Shown here piece by piece: positions 25,545-34,269 of a stretch of 64,000 bases of DNA; the stretch's first letter is position 1; each line of letters begins with the position of its first letter. Below the pieces are notes generated by a model, which saw only the letters and a list, made by a program, of their open reading frames with translations, was not told the DNA's origin and did not search any database. Position numbers and translations under genes: made by a program. This DNA comes from CAYNJG01 sp964397295 (GTDB lineage: Bacteria > Planctomycetota > Planctomycetia > Pirellulales > Pirellulaceae): NCBI GenBank assembly GCA_964397295.1, contig CAYNJG010000009.1, positions 4,788 through 68,787 on the forward strand. The letters are read 5' to 3'.

Positions 25545-27884
25545 ATGATTAGCAACAATGAATTTGACGATTGGGGTCAGCAGGCCAACAACAACGGCCC
25601 CGCTCAAAACTCGGAAGATCCCAGTGTGGATCTGATGCAGGTTGCGCTGCGCCGCAAAGGTCTGATCGCGCTGGGTGTATTCTTGGGCCTTTGTCTTGGT
25701 TTGCTGTACTTTGCGCGTGCAACACCGATGTACGAAACTTCAGCCCGGCTATCGATCCAAGAACAAGCCAACGCGCTGCAATCGCCAAACGAAATGGACT
25801 TCGGCATTGGGTATAGCAAAGCTAATGATCACGCCATTCGAATCCACTCGCAAAGGATTATTTCCGACACGCTGAAAGACAATCCTGACCTCGAGACACT
25901 ACCGTCATTGATCGACGCAGAAAGCGCAATCGTAGTCATCAGCGAAGGACTTTCCGTCGTACCTGTCGAAGAGGGTTCGGAGGTCTTGGAACTCACGTAC
26001 AAAGGTACGAATGCAGAAGATTGCGCTCAGATCCTCGATGCGATCATGGCCACCTACACCGGCTTTCTGAATAAGAAGCGAAAAGACATTGGTAGCGTCG
26101 TCGTAGCGTCTATCACCGAAGCTCGCCAAGACCTTCAGATCAAAAAAGACAAACTCCTAGAAGAATACGAAGAGTGGCGAAAAAACGATTCACGGCTGTT
26201 CGGTGCTCAAGGAATTAACCTTGCTCAAGAGGAACTAGCAACCATCAAAAAGATGATCTTCGAAGAAGAGCTTCGTATTAGTTCACTTTCCAACGAGATT
26301 GATAGTTTGAAGTCCGCCATGGAACTGGGTGTTGACCCCATGGCATTGATGATCATGGCCCAACAAGACGGGCGAACCATGCAATTGGAAGATGACGAAA
26401 TAGAACGACGACTCCAGCGTGCCGAAGACCTACGGGAGCAACGAGTCGAAGTAGCCATGCTCGAAGACGAAGACGAAGCACTGCGTTATGGCCCCGACCA
26501 TCCACGCCGCAGATCACTAAAGCGAAGAATCAATCTCGCAGAGGATTTGTACGAGCAAAAGTTGGAATCGATCGGCAGCATTGATGAAGAAACGGGCGAA
26601 GAATCGGACGAAACAACCGAAAGGATTTTGGCGTACATCACTTCACTTGAACAAACCGTCAAAGAAGGCGAAGGCATACTGAAGCAGTGGAGAATCCAGG
26701 AAAAGGAAAAACAAGACGAAGCCTCCGCACTCTCCGACGACGAGGCACAACGGCGCTATTACGAAGGCGAAATTGATAGACAAGAAGCGCTGTTTACGGA
26801 AGTCGTTAACAGCTTGCAAGAAATTGACTTGAGCGAGCAATACGGTAACGACGAGAAATTCCGCATCGAGCAATTAGGCGAACCCGGTATTGGAGAACAG
26901 ACAGATCCTAGCCTAGCTAAATCTTTGGCCGCCGGAACCATGCTGGGTTTCCTCGCGGGATTCGGTCTTGGCTACTTGGTAGAAATGTTCGACAAGACAT
27001 TCCGCAACCCGCAAGAAGTCAGTGACATGCTTCAGCTGCCCATGATTGGGCACATTCCAGAAATCATTCCAGAGCCTGTCGAAGACACGAAACTCTCCGA
27101 TACCCTCATTGCAGCTCACAAACCAAAATCGCCTCTGGCCGAGAACTTCCGCGCCATACGAACGGCGCTCTACTTCAGCACCGGCGGACAACAGAACACC
27201 GTTATTCAAACGACCAGTCCCGTTCCTGGTGACGGTAAGTCAACACTCACTGCAAACTTGGCCATTACAATCGCTCAGTCCAACAAGTCAGTATTGCTTG
27301 TTGATGCTGACTTTCGTCGTCCCACACAACACAAGTTGTTTGGTGCAACGAACGACACGGGACTCGCGTCCGTCGTCGTGGGTGAGGCGGATCCACTGGA
27401 AGCCGCACAAGCGACAGAGGTTCCAAACCTATACGTGATGGCATGCGGTCCTCGACCACACAACCCATCGGAATTACTGACGTCGCCGCAATTTGCGGAT
27501 CTGATCGAAGTCCTTCGAGAGCAATACGACTTCGTCCTGATCGACACACCGCCTGTCTTGGCCGTGACCGACCCAGGTATCGTTTCAGCACGAGTCGATG
27601 GTGTTATCATGGCACTTCGTATTCGCAAGAACGGTCGACCGGGTGCGGTACGAGCTCGCAAGATCCTGCGTGACTTGGATGCGAACATGCTGGGCATCGT
27701 CGTCAACGGCATCGATCAGCGTGGTGGAGCCTACGGGTACTACTCGAACTACCGTCGCGGTTATGGTGGATACGGCGGCTACGGTGCATACGGAAAGACG
27801 CCGGACAAAACCGAAAAGCTCATCGGCAAATACTTCGAAGAGCCACCAGAAGAAACCACACAAGTTCCTGGAACCCGTGGTTAG
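25545..27884 (+). CDS. Wzc-type polysaccharide co-polymerase and tyrosine autokinase
   Basis: A 779-residue inner-membrane protein that combines a Wzz chain-length domain with a BY-kinase. Helix one is at about residues 38-56 (GLIALGVFLGLCLGLLYFA). A long periplasmic coiled-coil region covers about 160-440. Helix two is at about 465 (AGTMLGFLAGFGLGYLVEM), with the Pro/Arg-type junction MFDKTFRNPQEV. The kinase carries Walker A TTSPVPGDGKSTLTANLA, Walker A' SVLLVDADFRRP and Walker B FVLIDTPPVLA. A Tyr cluster (GGAYGYYSNYRRGYGG and on) holds about 8 Tyr in 22 residues. The ATG at 25545 has GGTGAG upstream; a GTG at 25536 is the alternative. It partners the Wza-type protein. Confidence 0.95.
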   Translation: MISNNEFDDWGQQANNNGPAQNSEDPSVDLMQVALRRKGLIALGVFLGLCLGLLYFARATPMYETSARLSIQEQANALQSPNEMDFGIGYSKANDHAIRIHSQRIISDTLKDNPDLETLPSLIDAESAIVVISEGLSVVPVEEGSEVLELTYKGTNAEDCAQILDAIMATYTGFLNKKRKDIGSVVVASITEARQDLQIKKDKLLEEYEEWRKNDSRLFGAQGINLAQEELATIKKMIFEEELRISSLSNEIDSLKSAMELGVDPMALMIMAQQDGRTMQLEDDEIERRLQRAEDLREQRVEVAMLEDEDEALRYGPDHPRRRSLKRRINLAEDLYEQKLESIGSIDEETGEESDETTERILAYITSLEQTVKEGEGILKQWRIQEKEKQDEASALSDDEAQRRYYEGEIDRQEALFTEVVNSLQEIDLSEQYGNDEKFRIEQLGEPGIGEQTDPSLAKSLAAGTMLGFLAGFGLGYLVEMFDKTFRNPQEVSDMLQLPMIGHIPEIIPEPVEDTKLSDTLIAAHKPKSPLAENFRAIRTALYFSTGGQQNTVIQTTSPVPGDGKSTLTANLAITIAQSNKSVLLVDADFRRPTQHKLFGATNDTGLASVVVGEADPLEAAQATEVPNLYVMACGPRPHNPSELLTSPQFADLIEVLREQYDFVLIDTPPVLAVTDPGIVSARVDGVIMALRIRKNGRPGAVRARKILRDLDANMLGIVVNGIDQRGGAYGYYSNYRRGYGGYGGYGAYGKTPDKTEKLIGKYFEEPPEETTQVPGTRG

Positions 27885-27893
27885 ACAAGAGGC

Positions 27894-27919
27894 TGGGCTT
27901 TCGTGCCCACCCCTTTTCT
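27894..27919 (+). terminator. weak intrinsic terminator after the Wzc-type gene
   Basis: TGGGC (27894-27898) pairs with GCCCA (27905-27909), with two more G-C pairs after a mismatch, followed by CCCCTTTTCTTTT. Moderate stem and imperfect T tract. Confidence 0.45.
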
Positions 27920-27958
27920 TTTGAACTGGATGCTAACCACTTCGCGCGTGCTTTCTTA

Positions 27959-28114
27959 ATGCTCGATCCTATTTATATCGCTGGACATCGCGGAATGGTT
28001 GGCTGGCAACCCCGGCGACGTCATTCTGCTCGATCGAGCGCATCAGAAACCATCAAACGCACATACCAAGATTATCTGACTCGAATCGAAACTCAAACTT
28101 TGCGAGAAGTTTGA
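27959..28114 (+). pseudogene. fcl: truncated GDP-L-fucose synthase (fcl) 5' remnant
   Basis: The first 15 codons read MLDPIYIAGHRGMVG, the exact style of the GDP-L-fucose synthase N-terminus with its NAD(P) Rossmann motif (GHRGMVG). After this point the frame becomes Arg/Ser-rich and stops at 28114. The +1 frame nearby reads GDVILLDRAHQ, which resembles the next fcl segment, so a deletion plus frameshift is likely. The remaining 270 or so residues of Fcl are absent, because the flippase gene begins at 28133. The intact partner enzyme Gmd is encoded at 33262-34269. Confidence 0.72.
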
Positions 28115-28132
28115 CAACGACAGTCAGGCGTT

Positions 28133-29629
28133 ATGGTTGATACTCAAGCCCCGCTGGGCAAAAAAGCCGCATTCGGCACCGCTGTTTTCACAATCGCGCA
28201 GGTTGTCGGTCAAAGCATAATGACCGTTCGAATCATTGCGCTGGCTGCCGTGCTGCCGTTGCACGAACTGGGACTGTTTGGAGTGGCTGCCGTCGTTATC
28301 CAATTGACGGAACAACTGTCCGAAACAGGCATGCGACAGGCACTGATCCAACGGTCAGGAGAAATCTCCGACTACGTCAGCACGGCCTGGATTTCGCAAA
28401 TGTCCCGCGGCGTTTTTCTTGGCGCAATCGTGTACTTTGCGGCAGGACCGGCAGAACAGTTCTTCGATAAAGTCGGCGTTCAACCGCTCTTGCAGACACT
28501 CGCCCTATTGCCTGTCATTCAAGGCATCACAAATCTGGGAATCGTCCATCTGCATCGCGAATTGCGATTCGAAAAGGTCGTCTTGCTGAAACTCAGCTTC
28601 TCCGTCGTGGACCTAGTCGTTTCGTTCATCCTGGCGATCGTGATGAAGTCGGCAATGGCACTGGTCATTGCCCGGCTGATCGCCGCCGTTGTGTCCGTAG
28701 CAATGAGCTTCTTGCTGGAACGTCGATGGCCGAAGGTTCATTTTTCCATCGCTCGCTTTAAAGCGTTATCCAAATTCGGCTTTTGGATTTTCGCAACTTC
28801 GGTGCTGAGTTTCATTTTGATCAGCGGTGGTGATTTGGTCGTCGCGAAAATGCTACCTGCCTCCGACTTGGCCATTTATCGAATTGCCAGCGGGATCGCT
28901 TGCTTTCCTTTGATGAGAGCCATTCATGCGGTCAGCTCCACAACGTATTCAACCTTCAGCCGTATTCAAAATGACAAAGATCGACTGTCGAATGCATTTC
29001 TAAGAGTCCTGGCGCTGGCTAGTTTTGTTGCGTGGTTCGCGATTGCCGGCTATTTTTGCTTAAGCGTTCCCTTCGTGGACCTCTTTTTCAAAGCGGACCT
29101 CAAACCCGTTGCCTATCTCTTAACGCCGTTGGCAGTTTGGGGTGGTTGTCGAGCTCTGGGCGCGATCAACAGTGTGCTGTTTCAATCGATTGGCAAACCA
29201 GCCTATGCCACCATTTTTCAGTTTGTGATGGTGATTCTCTTTGCGATAGCCGTCGTTCCTGCAATCGCCCGATTTGGTTTAATGGGACTCGCTTGCTCCC
29301 TTGCTACCGTAGGCGTCATTGCCCAGCTCGGAAGGTACACTTTAACGGTGTCGACCTTAGGCTGCAGCGCTAGCGATATTGCGCAACGACTGCTGCTGCC
29401 GATGATCATCTCAGCACTTGCAATTGTGGTGACCGCTTATTCGCTATCCTACTTACCATCCGATGCATCGACGCTGCACATGGTGTTGGGAGTTCTGCTA
29501 CTGTCGACAACCTACGGCTTCTGCGCTTGGTTCATCGATACACGATTCCAGTTTGGCATTAGTAAATTCGCAAAGAGTCTCGTTCCCCAACGTTTCGTTC
29601 GCCAAGAATCTTTGTCTGGCGGTCCTTAA
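28133..29629 (+). CDS. Wzx-type oligosaccharide flippase (first copy)
   Basis: A 498-residue polytopic protein of the MOP/PST exporter family, with about 12-14 membrane helices. The family pattern is seen in LGKKAAFGTAVFTIAQVVGQ near the N-terminus, in LSETGMRQALIQR, and in FGFWIFATSVLSFILISGGD, where the second half-repeat starts. It would flip undecaprenyl-linked repeat units to the periplasmic face. It begins 19 bp after the fcl remnant and is followed by the nitroreductase gene after 9 bp, so it starts a run of closely spaced genes. Confidence 0.9.
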   Translation: MVDTQAPLGKKAAFGTAVFTIAQVVGQSIMTVRIIALAAVLPLHELGLFGVAAVVIQLTEQLSETGMRQALIQRSGEISDYVSTAWISQMSRGVFLGAIVYFAAGPAEQFFDKVGVQPLLQTLALLPVIQGITNLGIVHLHRELRFEKVVLLKLSFSVVDLVVSFILAIVMKSAMALVIARLIAAVVSVAMSFLLERRWPKVHFSIARFKALSKFGFWIFATSVLSFILISGGDLVVAKMLPASDLAIYRIASGIACFPLMRAIHAVSSTTYSTFSRIQNDKDRLSNAFLRVLALASFVAWFAIAGYFCLSVPFVDLFFKADLKPVAYLLTPLAVWGGCRALGAINSVLFQSIGKPAYATIFQFVMVILFAIAVVPAIARFGLMGLACSLATVGVIAQLGRYTLTVSTLGCSASDIAQRLLLPMIISALAIVVTAYSLSYLPSDASTLHMVLGVLLLSTTYGFCAWFIDTRFQFGISKFAKSLVPQRFVRQESLSGGP

Positions 29630-29638
29630 GCCGTAGCC

Positions 29639-30742
29639 ATGCAGATATTAAAAACCATCTATCGAAGTATCCGCAAAACGCGCAACACCCTGTGGAGCCA
29701 TGTCGACTCTTGGCTCGTCATGCTTCTGGGAACGACTCGTTTGGGAGCAACAATCTACTACCTGCTGTTCAATTCGTTCTTTCGACGCGAGCAAACCAGC
29801 GTACTCCGCGGTCGCCGAACATACCTTCAGTCCCACAAGCATGGTCCAGTAGACTCGTCAGCCTTGCTGCGACGAAATACACATCGATTAGAAAAAGGGC
29901 TGTTGATGCAACCCAGGCGAGACACCTTCGCACTGGACTACATTCAAGAAACAGTTGAATGCTACGCAGCCATGGTCGAAAACTGTGGTGCAAAACGGAG
30001 CCACTGTGACAGTGAGCTAAAGTGGGCGCGTGATGTCCTCACGGAATACTTCGCCGTCACGAAACCAGTCGAAAAAACGCAAGCCTGTCGCGAAAGATTC
30101 TTGCAGCTACCGGACATTAGTGCGGAATCAGATACAGCCACAGACACAGAAACCCCAGCAAATTGGATTCCCTATTGCCGCTCGGCCGAAAACAAGCCGG
30201 ACATCACAGTTGATCAACTCCTGCAACTGGCAAAGTACCGAAGGTCCGTGCGTTGGTATCAAGATAAGAAAGTGCCCCGCGATCTGGTCGACCAGGCCAT
30301 TCAAATTGCCGGCCTGTCACCGAGTGCATGTAACCGACAGCCGTACTACTTCCACGTCATTGACGAACCCAAGTTGCTTGAACAGGTCGTTCGCATGCCG
30401 ATGGGTACCACGGGTTATGCCTCCAACATCCCCATGATGATTGTGATCATCGGTCGCCAACGTAACTATTTTCACGAACGAGACCGGCACCTCATCTACA
30501 TCGATGGTTCTCTCGCAGCAATGTCGCTGGTTTTTGCATTGGAAGTCCAAGGGCTAAGCAGTTGCTGCATCAATTGGCCCGATATCAGCTCACGCGAAAA
30601 AGCGATGGCCAAGCTTTTGAAGCTCGATCCTGACGAGCGACCCGTGATGTGCCTCTCGGTTGGCTTCTCGGCCGACGACGGGATGGTCGCTTACTCGGCA
30701 AAGAAGCCACTGAGTACGATCAGGAGATTCAATTTTGAGTAG
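29639..30742 (+). CDS. nitroreductase-family protein with long N-terminal domain
   Basis: A 367-residue protein. The C-terminal 170 residues are a nitroreductase/FMN domain (LLQLAKYRRSVRWYQDKKVP, QIAGLSPSACNRQPYYFHVI, DGSLAAMSLVFALEVQGLSS). The first 190 residues are unlike standard nitroreductases and include a basic, hydrophobic N-terminus (WLVMLLGTTRLGATIYYLLF) that may anchor it to the membrane, then RRNTHRLEKGLLMQPRRDTF. Such extended nitroreductases are found next to polysaccharide pyruvyl-transferase-like genes, as here, where the stop overlaps the next start by 8 bp. It probably performs a redox step on a sugar or cofactor; the substrate is unknown. Confidence 0.85.
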   Translation: MQILKTIYRSIRKTRNTLWSHVDSWLVMLLGTTRLGATIYYLLFNSFFRREQTSVLRGRRTYLQSHKHGPVDSSALLRRNTHRLEKGLLMQPRRDTFALDYIQETVECYAAMVENCGAKRSHCDSELKWARDVLTEYFAVTKPVEKTQACRERFLQLPDISAESDTATDTETPANWIPYCRSAENKPDITVDQLLQLAKYRRSVRWYQDKKVPRDLVDQAIQIAGLSPSACNRQPYYFHVIDEPKLLEQVVRMPMGTTGYASNIPMMIVIIGRQRNYFHERDRHLIYIDGSLAAMSLVFALEVQGLSSCCINWPDISSREKAMAKLLKLDPDERPVMCLSVGFSADDGMVAYSAKKPLSTIRRFNFE

Positions 30743-31949
30743 CAAACAACTGGTCGTCGAAATACACGGCACGGGAACCCATAATCGCGGTGCCGAATTG
30801 ATGGCCATCGCGATTATCGAGCAGTTGAGACAGCGATATTCTGATCCGCTAATCGTGGTCGGCGAGAGATTCGGCACCGTGGAAGATTTGGAAAAGTACG
30901 ACCTCCATACCACGTGGGAGCAGCCTGAAAAGCTGCATCGGTATGCGTACGCAATTCTCAGAAGACTGGTAAGAGGACTACCCTACATCGGTGAGTCCAA
31001 AATCGAGAAAGCGTACCTGCGATTCACCAAGCGATTTTCACCAAAGTGGAGTCGAATGGTCGATCCCAGCCGCATCGATATCGTCATTGACGCATCGGGA
31101 TTTGCGTTTAGCGACCAGTGTGCGCCACGCAATGCCCATGCATTGGTGCGATTGATGAACGGCCGGCGACCTGGCAAACCGTTGCTACTGTTGCCCCAAG
31201 CATTGGGCCCCTTCAACATGCCCATCGTCGCGAACGCCACACAAGAGTTGGTCGAACGTGCCGAGTTCTGTATGGCCCGAGACGCCGTTTCACTGGAAGA
31301 AATCAAGCGGCTTGTTCCTGATTCACAACAAGTCTTTCTCTTTCCAGACTTTACTCCGCTAGTGGATCCGATTCCGCCAGAAAACGCGCAGCAGATTCCA
31401 GATGACTTTGTGGCGATCGTTCCCAACTATCGGATGCTAGACAAAACCGACAATCCAAAAGTGTATCTCGAGTTCTTAGCAAATGCCTGCAACGCGCTGA
31501 AGAAGGCAGGCCAAGAAGTTGTCTTCGTTGTGCACGACGCGAAAGAAGACCTGAAGGTCATGAAATTGTTAGAAGATGAAATTGGCCAGCCAACCATTTT
31601 CCAGCATGCAGACCCACGAGTACTAAAACAAGTTCTTGGCCGCGCGAGTTTCGTCATTGGTTCACGATTTCATGCCTTGGTCAGCAGTCTTTCTGGATCG
31701 GTACCTTGCATCGCGGCAGGCTGGTCACACAAATACCCGGAACTACTAAAGCAGTTCGACTGCGCAGAACTTCACCTAGCAGAGCTCAGCGACGAACAAA
31801 AACTAAACGAACTGCTGACGACACTAACAACAGCAGAAAGCAACCAAGCGATACGGCGCAAGATTCACGCCGCAGTCGAAAAAACAAAAACACGAATACA
31901 AGAAATGTGGGATATGGTCTTTGTCGTGCTCGACGGTGTTAGTGGCTAG
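30735..31949 (+). CDS. polysaccharide pyruvyl transferase family protein
   Basis: A 404-residue protein of the WcaK/CsaB (PS_pyruv_trans) family, which adds ketal pyruvate to sugars. Motifs are VEIHGTGTHNRGAELMAIAI at the N-terminus, LLLPQALGPFNMP, and the C-terminal half GT-B part with FVIGSRFHALVSSLSGSVPC and AAGWSHKYPELLKQF. Translation appears to start at TTG 30735, overlapping the nitroreductase stop by 8 bp, which implies coupling. The TAG stop lies in GTGGCTAG, part of the CTAG-type repeat that fills the next gap. Confidence 0.88.
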   Translation: MSSKQLVVEIHGTGTHNRGAELMAIAIIEQLRQRYSDPLIVVGERFGTVEDLEKYDLHTTWEQPEKLHRYAYAILRRLVRGLPYIGESKIEKAYLRFTKRFSPKWSRMVDPSRIDIVIDASGFAFSDQCAPRNAHALVRLMNGRRPGKPLLLLPQALGPFNMPIVANATQELVERAEFCMARDAVSLEEIKRLVPDSQQVFLFPDFTPLVDPIPPENAQQIPDDFVAIVPNYRMLDKTDNPKVYLEFLANACNALKKAGQEVVFVVHDAKEDLKVMKLLEDEIGQPTIFQHADPRVLKQVLGRASFVIGSRFHALVSSLSGSVPCIAAGWSHKYPELLKQFDCAELHLAELSDEQKLNELLTTLTTAESNQAIRRKIHAAVEKTKTRIQEMWDMVFVVLDGVSG

Positions 31950-32506
31950 AGAGAGGCTGGCTAACCAACAGTGGTAATCAATCCGCCGCATTCGGGGGAC
32001 AGCGGTCGCCGTTTGGTCGGCACTGCGAATCTTGAGCTGGCAATGCAATAAATTCTCTTAACACGTTTATTCTGGATCCGCGAGTCCCGTATACCGGCCC
32101 GGCCCGATCCGACTAGCCACTAGCCACTAGCCCACTCGACACTAGCCCACCCAAAACACAAAACCACCACAACCCACAGAGCCTCCGCACGCAGCAAAAG
32201 TTCTCAAACGTTTACACAACCAATCCCTTTTGCGATACCCAACTCTGCGTCATACTCGTGGGAAGTTGCAAGAAACAACGGGGAAAAAGCCCGTCTCAGC
32301 CCACTTCTTCTGCACACCAAAACAGATCAATTCAAGCGTCTAGACCATCGGGCCAGCGTCTCAAAAAACACCCCACGTGGACGGAGTCCGCGCTGGCGAA
32401 GCCAGCGAGTGTCGAGTGTGCGAGTGGCTAGTGACGAGAACAGACCCAACGGATCGCCGATCCACACCTAGCCACTAGCCCACTCGACACTAGCCACTCT
32501 TCAAGA
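31950..32506. other. repeat-rich intergenic region
   Basis: 557 bp without a gene. It contains CTAG-type repeat units at 32113-32150 (GACTAGCCACTAGCCACTAG and following) and at 32401-32506, a second copy of the 13-mer GGACGGAGTCCGC (32379-32391), and immediately after it a small hairpin CGCTGGC-gaa-GCCAGCG. It looks like accumulated mobile or slippage-generated repeat DNA. Confidence 0.65.
32401..32506. repeat. CTAG-type repeat, left flank of nucleotidyltransferase gene
   Basis: The unit reads GAGAACAGACCCAACGGATC, then GCCGATCCACACCTAGCC, then ACTAGCCCACTCGACACTAG and CCACT, ending 10 bp before the gene. The same order of words occurs downstream of the gene at 33136-33194 with only a few substitutions and one internal deletion. 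Confidence 0.75.
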
Positions 32507-33118
32507 ATGAAACCCCCGTTCTCACTAACTGGCGATGCACTCTGGGAAAGGATGAACAGAGCGGTGGATAAAGTACAAGAGCGTTTAGCTAGAACAATCG
32601 AGGCTTTGGAATCGAATAGCATTCCGTTTGGTGTTGTCGGCGGTCACGCCGTCCGCGCGTGGGTCGCTCAGGTTGATGAATCGGCAGTTCGCACCACTCG
32701 AGATGTCAACATTCTGATTCGCCGGGAGGACCTGCCGGCTGCCATCATATCTATGGAGAAAGCGGGCTTTGTCTATCGCAAGGTAGCCAGCCTTGGCAAG
32801 GCTAGTCAGATGCACGCATTCTTGGATGGCCCGGAAGGCAAGATTCGTGACGGTGTACATCTATTATTTGCGGGCGAACGAGTTCATCCAGACGACGAGC
32901 TACCAGCACCAGAACTAGCTGAAGTGGAAAGCGTTGCAGCCCAACGAACAATCAAGTTAGAAGCACTGGTCAAAATGAAGCTCAATGTGTTTCGTGACAA
33001 AGACAGGATGCACCTACGCGACATGCTAGAAGTCGGTCTGATCAACGAATCGTGGACAACGTCCCTACCGACCAAACTAGCCGAACGACTACAAGAGTTA
33101 ATCGACAATCCGGAATGA
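32507..33118 (+). CDS. nucleotidyltransferase-fold (AbiEii/MNT-like) protein, altered active site
   Basis: A 203-residue protein. Residues 1-35 form a charged helix (MNRAVDKVQERLARTIEALE), followed by a nucleotidyltransferase core: FGVVGGHAVRAWVAQ gives the GG motif and TTRDVNILIRREDL the acidic motif. The second Asp of the usual DxD is Asn here (DVN), so catalysis may be lost or changed. The C-terminal part (AAQRTIKLEALVKMKLNVFRDKDRMHLRDML) is typical of AbiEii/MNT-type proteins. The gene is bracketed by direct repeats and has no partner toxin/antitoxin gene. It looks like an inserted cassette in the polysaccharide locus. Confidence 0.75.
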   Translation: MKPPFSLTGDALWERMNRAVDKVQERLARTIEALESNSIPFGVVGGHAVRAWVAQVDESAVRTTRDVNILIRREDLPAAIISMEKAGFVYRKVASLGKASQMHAFLDGPEGKIRDGVHLLFAGERVHPDDELPAPELAEVESVAAQRTIKLEALVKMKLNVFRDKDRMHLRDMLEVGLINESWTTSLPTKLAERLQELIDNPE

Positions 33119-33119
33119 A

Positions 33120-33261
33120 AAGAGAGTGACGAGTGTGCGAGAACAGACCCAACGGATCGCAGATCCAAACCTAGCCACTAGCCCACTAGCCACTCAAGCG
33201 AAGCGACGATCCACACCTAGCCACTAGCCCACTCGACACTAGCCACTCAAGCGAAGCGACG
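33120..33261. repeat. CTAG-type repeats, right flank of nucleotidyltransferase gene
   Basis: Two consecutive units. The first (33136-33194) repeats the left flank: GAGAACAGACCCAACGGATC followed by CTAGCCACTAGCCCACTAGC. The second (33206-33261) again reads GATCCACACCTAGCCACTAG and CCCACTCGACACTAGCCACT. Both units end in CACTCAAGCGAAGCGACGAT, so the gmd ATG (33262) is formed by the last bases of the repeat. Confidence 0.75.
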
Positions 33262-34269
33262 ATGAAATCCCTAATCACCGGCATCACAGGCCAAGACGGC
33301 TCCTACCTAGCAGAACTGCTGCTGGAAAAGGGCTACGAGGTGCATGGGATAGTGCGTCGTCACAGCACGAGTACTCGGGCGAGGATCGATCACCTTCGAC
33401 CCGATCTTCACGATCCCAATAACAAGCTATTGCTGCACTACGGAGATGTAACCGACGGAGTCGCAGTCGCCAACACGGTGATGGATCTTCAACCGGACGA
33501 GATTTACAACCTGGCAGCACAGAGCCACGTGCGTGTCTCGTTTGATCAACCGGTCTACACGCTGATGTCGACAGGCATGGGTGCGTTGAATATTTTGGAG
33601 GCCGCACGGCAACTGAATAAAACGAAGAACGTCAGAGTCTACCAAGCCAGCAGCAGTGAAATGTTCGGCAACGTATCGGAGGCACCGCAAAACGAGCTGA
33701 CTCCCTTTCATCCACAGAGTCCGTATGCATGTGCAAAGGTCTACGCCCACCACCAGACGGCCAATTACCGCTGCAGCTACGATATGTATGCGTGCAATGG
33801 CATCCTTTTCAATCACGAGTCGGAACGCCGTGGCGAAACTTTTGTGACGCGCAAGATCACCCGTGCTGCGACGCGAATAAAACTGGGCCTGCAAGAAAAG
33901 CTGTACCTAGGCAACCTAGATGCAAAACGTGATTGGGGTTACGCCAAAGATTATGTCGAAGCGATGTGGTTAATGCTTCAGCAGGAGAAGCCGGAAGACT
34001 ACGTGATCGCCACGGGCAAAACACACACAATCCGCGAGTTCCTAGACCTCGCATTCGGGCAGCTCGACCTGAACTGGAACGACTACGTAGAAATCGACCC
34101 CCGCCACTTCCGCCCCGCAGAAGTCGACCTGCTACTAGGCGACCCAAGCAAGGCCAAGAAACAGCTCGGCTGGGAGCCAAAAACAGATCTGGCTGAACTA
34201 GCCCGAATCATGATCGAACATGACCTCGAACTGGCTCGGAACGAGTCAGTTTCATCCACTAGTCACTAG
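33262..34269 (+). CDS. gmd: GDP-mannose 4,6-dehydratase
   Basis: A 335-residue extended SDR enzyme that converts GDP-mannose to GDP-4-keto-6-deoxymannose, precursor of fucose, rhamnose and perosamine-type sugars. NADP motif GITGQDG is at residues 7-13 and VRRHST follows strand 2. Catalytic residues sit in YQASSSEMFGNVSE (Ser/Thr, Glu) and SPYACAKVYAH (YxxxK). The Gmd-specific block NHESERRGETFVTRKITRA is present, and it ends with LGDPSKAKKQLGWEPKTDL. Start and stop codons both lie in CTAG-type repeat sequence. Its usual partner Fcl survives only as a fragment at 27959-28114. Confidence 0.96.
   Translation: MKSLITGITGQDGSYLAELLLEKGYEVHGIVRRHSTSTRARIDHLRPDLHDPNNKLLLHYGDVTDGVAVANTVMDLQPDEIYNLAAQSHVRVSFDQPVYTLMSTGMGALNILEAARQLNKTKNVRVYQASSSEMFGNVSEAPQNELTPFHPQSPYACAKVYAHHQTANYRCSYDMYACNGILFNHESERRGETFVTRKITRAATRIKLGLQEKLYLGNLDAKRDWGYAKDYVEAMWLMLQQEKPEDYVIATGKTHTIREFLDLAFGQLDLNWNDYVEIDPRHFRPAEVDLLLGDPSKAKKQLGWEPKTDLAELARIMIEHDLELARNESVSSTSH

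Noticed and set aside
32113..33261. CTAG-type repeats considered as a CRISPR array
   Set aside because: Units vary in length, are not separated by unique spacers of constant size, and no cas gene is near.
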